This document shows, in pieces, positions 5,186 to 7,840 of a stretch of DNA of 7,840 nucleotides. Every line of letters starts with the position of its first letter. Position 1 is the stretch's first letter. The DNA is from Paracoccaceae bacterium. GTDB taxonomy: Bacteria > Pseudomonadota > Alphaproteobacteria > Rhodobacterales > Rhodobacteraceae. Location of the stretch: positions 1 through 7,840 of the forward strand of contig JALSHL010000318.1 in the NCBI GenBank assembly GCA_026982255.1, given 5' to 3'. The notes beneath the pieces are model-generated. The model was not told the DNA's origin, ran no database searches, and saw only the letters and a list, made by a program, of their open reading frames with translations. The translations under genes and the position numbers were made by a program.

Positions 5186-6184
5186 CTATCGCGCCACGAA
5201 CACGGCGCTGACCGGGTTGTGATCCGCCGAGCGGAAGCCCAGATCGTGCGTGCTGATCCGGCGCATTGCCACATTCGGCGAATAGGCATAGCCGTCGATA
5301 ATCGCGGTATAATTCTCGCCGGGGACATAGGGTTTCTGCAGGGTCCGCACCGTCGGCACGCCTTCGTCCACGCCGATCCGCCAGCCGCGCGGCAGCAGGT
5401 TATCGGGAAAATCCACCAGCCAGAACAGGAATTTATCGTCTGTCCGGTGCGGAAAATCCGACTGCACCAGCCGCATGTTCCAGTCGCCGCCGATCACCAC
5501 ATAATTCCCCTTGGCATATTCGGCCCGGGCATAGGCAAACACCGCCGCCGCCTGTTCCCGCCGCACCTTGCCGCCGGAATCGAATGCTGACAGGTGGATG
5601 TTGATCACAATCCACTTCCGGTCCGTGCCGCGTATCGGCACCTCGCTGACAGTCGCGCCGTAGTGCCGCCGGAACCACAAGGCCAGCGGTTCCGGCTCGT
5701 CAGGGATGGCCACCGCCAGGGTCCGCTCCACAGCAGGGCGTGCGAACACCGCCAGACCGTGCGAAATCCGCAGGCTTTCGGGTAACCCCTCCACCGCCAG
5801 ATCGCGCCAATACACGGCGGAATAATCCGGTAACGCCGCATCGATTTCCGCCAGCACCGGCACCTCGCGGGTCAGAAACCCGCCGTCGGAAATCTCCTGC
5901 ATCAGGATAAAATCGCTGTCGAATCCCTGCGCTGTCACCGCAATATCCGTTGCCGCCGCCGCGATCTCCTCTGCGGGTAGGGCCCGCAAACTCGTCCCGC
6001 CATCGGCAATGAAGTCCGCGCCCGCGCCCAGCGCCGCATATCCGATGTTCCAGCTGGTCATGCTGATCTGCCGTCCGGCCTGTGCCCGATCCTCCCCGCG
6101 CGCGACCTCCAGCGCACCGTATTCCGGCGCAACGCTACAGGCGGCCAGAACCGGCACGATTAACAGAACAAAAACAAACCGCAT
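5186..6184 (-). CDS. Endonuclease/exonuclease/phosphatase-family lipoprotein
   Basis: This 332-residue protein starts at ATG 6184-6182, six bases after GGAG; a 12-residue longer frame from 6220 was rejected because it lacks this site and would run through a terminator hairpin. The N-terminus MRFVFVLLIVPVLAAC is a lipoprotein signal peptide with lipobox LAAC, so C16 should be lipidated and the protein exported. The EEP (DNase I-like) fold follows with every key motif: TSWNIG (44-48 region, N46), LMQEI (94-98, E97), INIHLS (H197), GGDWN (232-236, D234 and N236), IIDGYA (D297) and SADHNP (319-324, D321 and H322). It is therefore probably an active Mg-dependent phosphoesterase in the cell envelope. 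The substrate (nucleic acid, phospholipid, inositol phosphate or other) cannot be told. It lies downstream of the cytochrome gene but beyond a terminator. Confidence 0.9.
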   Translation of the reverse strand: MRFVFVLLIVPVLAACSVAPEYGALEVARGEDRAQAGRQISMTSWNIGYAALGAGADFIADGGTSLRALPAEEIAAAATDIAVTAQGFDSDFILMQEISDGGFLTREVPVLAEIDAALPDYSAVYWRDLAVEGLPESLRISHGLAVFARPAVERTLAVAIPDEPEPLALWFRRHYGATVSEVPIRGTDRKWIVINIHLSAFDSGGKVRREQAAAVFAYARAEYAKGNYVVIGGDWNMRLVQSDFPHRTDDKFLFWLVDFPDNLLPRGWRIGVDEGVPTVRTLQKPYVPGENYTAIIDGYAYSPNVAMRRISTHDLGFRSADHNPVSAVFVAR

Positions 6185-6195
6185 GGAAACTCCAT

Positions 6196-6225
6196 AAAAA
6201 AACGCGGCACCCGAAGGCACCGCGT
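6196..6225 (-). terminator. Rho-independent terminator after the cytochrome c gene
   Basis: Read on the minus strand, ACGCGGTGCC-TTCG-GGTGCCGCGT forms a 10-bp stem (eight Watson-Crick pairs, two G-U) with a stable UUCG loop, and the T tract runs from its last base (seven T in all, 6202-6196). On the plus strand the two G-U pairs become C-A mismatches, so it should work mainly in the minus direction. It ends 12 bases before the start codon of the lipoprotein gene. Confidence 0.88.
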
Positions 6226-6263
6226 CTCTTTTTCAACGACGGTTACCCGTCTGTCAATCGGCC

Positions 6264-6749
6264 TCAGTTCATTTCCATTTCGGAAAAGGTTGCCAGATAG
6301 GCGATCAGGTTGGCACGATCTTCCGCGTCTTTCAGACCGGCAAAGGACATCTTGGTTTTCGGGGTGAAATCCTTCGGCTTGGTCAGGAAGGCGTCGAGGT
6401 TCTCAACGGTCCAGATATCGCCGGCCTCGTAATGTGCCAGCATACCTTTCGAGTATTTGAAGCCCTCGACCGCGCCGATTGCACGTCCGACTACGCCGGT
6501 CAGCGCCGGACCGGTGCGGTTTTTCGCGCCGTCACCGATCTGGTGGCAGGCTTTGCATTTCTTGAATACCTTTTCACCGGCTGCGGCGTCACCACCGGCC
6601 AGTGCGGCCTCGATGATCATTGCATTGTCCATGCCCATGGACTCTTCCATTTCCGTGGATTCGTCGGAGCCGCCGCCGTGGGAACCGGCCAGAACGGCGG
6701 TCGAGGCGAGAGCAATTGCGCCGGCTGCGATGTAAGTTGCAAGTTTCAT
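6264..6749 (-). CDS. Periplasmic class I cytochrome c (c2/c550-like)
   Basis: This 161-residue protein begins with a Sec signal peptide, likely cleaved after AVLA (residue 21). A Glu/Met/Ser-rich linker (29-44) follows, then a class I cytochrome c domain: haem attachment CKACH (65-69), NRTGP (77-81) and GVVGR (85-89) as in c2-type cytochromes, and TKMSFAG with M134 as probable sixth iron ligand. A C-terminal helix (LIAYLATFS) completes the fold. It should carry electrons in the periplasm between respiratory complexes; the exact partners are unknown. AAAGGT, seven bases before ATG 6749-6747, gives good initiation. A promoter lies just upstream and a strong terminator follows, so it is probably transcribed as a single-gene unit. 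A hairpin GACGG-TTAC-CCGTC at 6238-6251 lies in the 3' untranslated part. Confidence 0.93.
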   Translation of the reverse strand: MKLATYIAAGAIALASTAVLAGSHGGGSDESTEMEESMGMDNAMIIEAALAGGDAAAGEKVFKKCKACHQIGDGAKNRTGPALTGVVGRAIGAVEGFKYSKGMLAHYEAGDIWTVENLDAFLTKPKDFTPKTKMSFAGLKDAEDRANLIAYLATFSEMEMN

Positions 6750-6782
6750 GAATCTACCTTTCCTGAGATTACGCTGGTGTAA

Positions 6783-6810
6783 TTAATAAGGTGCTTCGCC
6801 CTGAACTCAA
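6783..6810 (-). promoter_or_regulatory. Candidate sigma70-type promoter of the cytochrome c gene
   Basis: On the minus strand TTGAGT (6810-6805) and TATTAA (6788-6783) are separated by 16 bases. This places a transcription start near 6776 and a leader of about 27 bases that still contains the ribosome binding site. Each hexamer matches consensus at four of six positions. Confidence 0.4.
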
Positions 6811-6846
6811 TGCGCCAATTTGCCCGATACTGTAGAATCAGGCGCC

Positions 6847-6859
6847 AAACCGCCGGTTT
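6847..6859. repeat. Short perfect inverted repeat in the divergent intergenic region
   Basis: AAACCG and CGGTTT are separated by a single C, directly after the palindrome GGCGCC (6841-6846). It lies between the divergent cytochrome and phosphomannomutase genes, upstream of the candidate cytochrome promoter, and could be a regulator binding site. No regulator is indicated, and a 6+1+6 palindrome can occur by chance. Confidence 0.35.
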
Positions 6860-6962
6860 CACGCGGATTTTACTTTTTGTGCGAAAAAATAGTGTGGAAA
6901 ACACTCTTGGCAAGCTTCGTGCGATGGGCCAAAACCGCCAGAAACCAGAAACGGACTTACCC

Positions 6963-7840
6963 ATGCGCTCCCTAACCTGCTTCAAGGCCTACGACATCCG
7001 CGGCAAACTCGGTCAGGACCTGACCACCTGCATCGCCTACGACATCGGCGCCGCCTTCGCGCAAAGCCTCGCGCCACGCACCGTGGTCATCGGTGGCGAT
7101 TGCCGCGAAAGCAGCATGGAACTGAAACAATCCGTCGCCGACGGCCTGACCGACATGGGCGTCGATGTCATCGACATCGGCATGTGCGGGACCGAGGAAG
7201 TCTATTTCGCCACCGACCACCTGAAAGCCGACGGCGGGATAGAGATCACCGCCTCGCACAACCCGATCGACTACAACGGCATGAAACTGGTCGGCCCCGG
7301 CTCCCGCCCCCTCGACCCGGCAACCGAACTGGCCGACATCCGCACCATGGCCGAGAAACGCAAATTCCTGCGCCCCGCCGAAAACGGCACCCTGACACGG
7401 CAGGACATTCGCGCCGCCTATGCCGCCAAGGTCCTGTCCTTTATCGACATTGCCAAGCTGAAACCGCTGAAGATCCTCGTCAACGCCGGCAACGGCGCCG
7501 CCGGCCCGGCCTTTGACGAGATCGCCCGCCAGCTACAGACCGCAGGCGCCCCGCTCGAGTTCATCCGCATGGACCACGAACCGGACAGCAGCTTCCCGAA
7601 CGGCATCCCCAACCCGCTCCTGCCGGAAAACCGGCCCCGCACCGCGGCGGCGGTGGTCGAAAACGGCGCGGATTTCGGCGTGGCGTGGGACGGCGACTTC
7701 GACCGCTGTTTCTTCTTCGACGGTCAGGGCAATTTCATCGACGGCTACTACCTCGTCGGCCTGCTGGCGCAACAGGCGCTGATGGACCACCCCGCCGCCA
7801 CCATCATCCACGACCCGCGCATGATCTGGAACACGCAGGA
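6963..7840 (+). CDS. manB: Phosphomannomutase/phosphoglucomutase (CpsG/ManB family), 5' part
   Basis: The first 292 residues are present and the frame runs off the right edge; family members are about 450-500 residues long, so the C-terminal part is missing. The enzyme interconverts mannose-6-phosphate and mannose-1-phosphate, the precursor of GDP-mannose; some members also act on glucose phosphates. Visible are CFKAYDIRGKLG (6-17), the active-site loop GIEITASHNPIDYNGMKL (92-109, with S98 as the phosphorylated serine), VNAGNGAAGP (173-182) and the metal loop DGDFDR (243-248, three aspartates). The sequence closely resembles enterobacterial CpsG as I remember it, including SGTEE-like CGTEEVYFAT and FPNGIPNPLLPE. 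ATG 6963 has a weak GGA seven bases before it and fits the family N-terminus. Codons are strongly G/C-ending. It is transcribed away from the cytochrome gene. Confidence 0.93.
   Translation, partial: MRSLTCFKAYDIRGKLGQDLTTCIAYDIGAAFAQSLAPRTVVIGGDCRESSMELKQSVADGLTDMGVDVIDIGMCGTEEVYFATDHLKADGGIEITASHNPIDYNGMKLVGPGSRPLDPATELADIRTMAEKRKFLRPAENGTLTRQDIRAAYAAKVLSFIDIAKLKPLKILVNAGNGAAGPAFDEIARQLQTAGAPLEFIRMDHEPDSSFPNGIPNPLLPENRPRTAAAVVENGADFGVAWDGDFDRCFFFDGQGNFIDGYYLVGLLAQQALMDHPAATIIHDPRMIWNTQ

Noticed and set aside
6432..6782. Plus-strand frames opposite the cytochrome c gene
   Set aside because: The minus strand has the haem motif, signal peptide, ribosome binding site and terminator; the plus frames are shadows.
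6889..6905. Hairpin AGTGT-GGAAA-ACACT with a T run after it on the minus strand
   Set aside because: It has a 5-bp weak stem and no minus-strand gene ends nearby; it lies upstream of the cytochrome promoter, so a terminator there makes little sense.

Overview
The window looks like chromosomal DNA from an alphaproteobacterium, plausibly of the Rhodobacterales/roseobacter type. This is an inference from the c-type cytochrome, the CbtBA cobalt transporter behind a cobalamin riboswitch, and the GC-rich coding of the flanking genes. No rRNA, tRNA, CRISPR array or transposase is visible.

Layout. (1) Positions 1-125 hold the C-terminal end of a SHOCT-domain protein. (2) Positions 332-4003 hold four same-strand genes: a polytopic membrane protein that is probably a GT-C type glycosyltransferase, a GT2 polyprenyl-phosphate sugar transferase of the GtrB/DPM1 type, a class I SAM-dependent methyltransferase, and a GtrA-family small membrane protein. 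The last three overlap one another. The block is visibly AT-richer than what flanks it. The 206-base gap before it (126-331) presumably carries its promoter, but I could not pick one out. (3) Positions about 4060-4300 are a cobalamin (B12) riboswitch leader, followed by cbtB and cbtA. (4) Convergent to these, on the minus strand, are a lipoprotein of the endonuclease/exonuclease/phosphatase family (5186-6184) and, upstream of it, a periplasmic class I cytochrome c (6264-6749). A rho-independent terminator lies between them. (5) Divergent from the cytochrome is the start of a phosphomannomutase gene (6963 to the window end), which continues past the window.

How the genes work together. Block (2) reads as a self-contained envelope glycosylation cassette. 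The GT2 enzyme would charge a polyprenyl-phosphate carrier with a sugar on the cytoplasmic face, GtrA would help move the lipid-linked sugar across the membrane, and the GT-C protein would transfer the sugar to an acceptor on the periplasmic side. The methyltransferase may modify the sugar or another cassette component. This is the logic of O-antigen gtr clusters, but the gene order is different and a methyltransferase has been added. Block (3) is a B12-repressed cobalt import unit supplying cobalamin synthesis. Phosphomannomutase makes mannose-1-phosphate for GDP-mannose, a possible donor for the cassette, but its presence nearby may be coincidental because it is a housekeeping gene.

The most interesting parts are the methyltransferase-containing Gtr-like cassette with its shifted base composition, a short near-repeat that brackets it, the riboswitch expression platform next to the cbtB ribosome binding site, and the terminator placed directly against the ribosome binding site of the lipoprotein gene.
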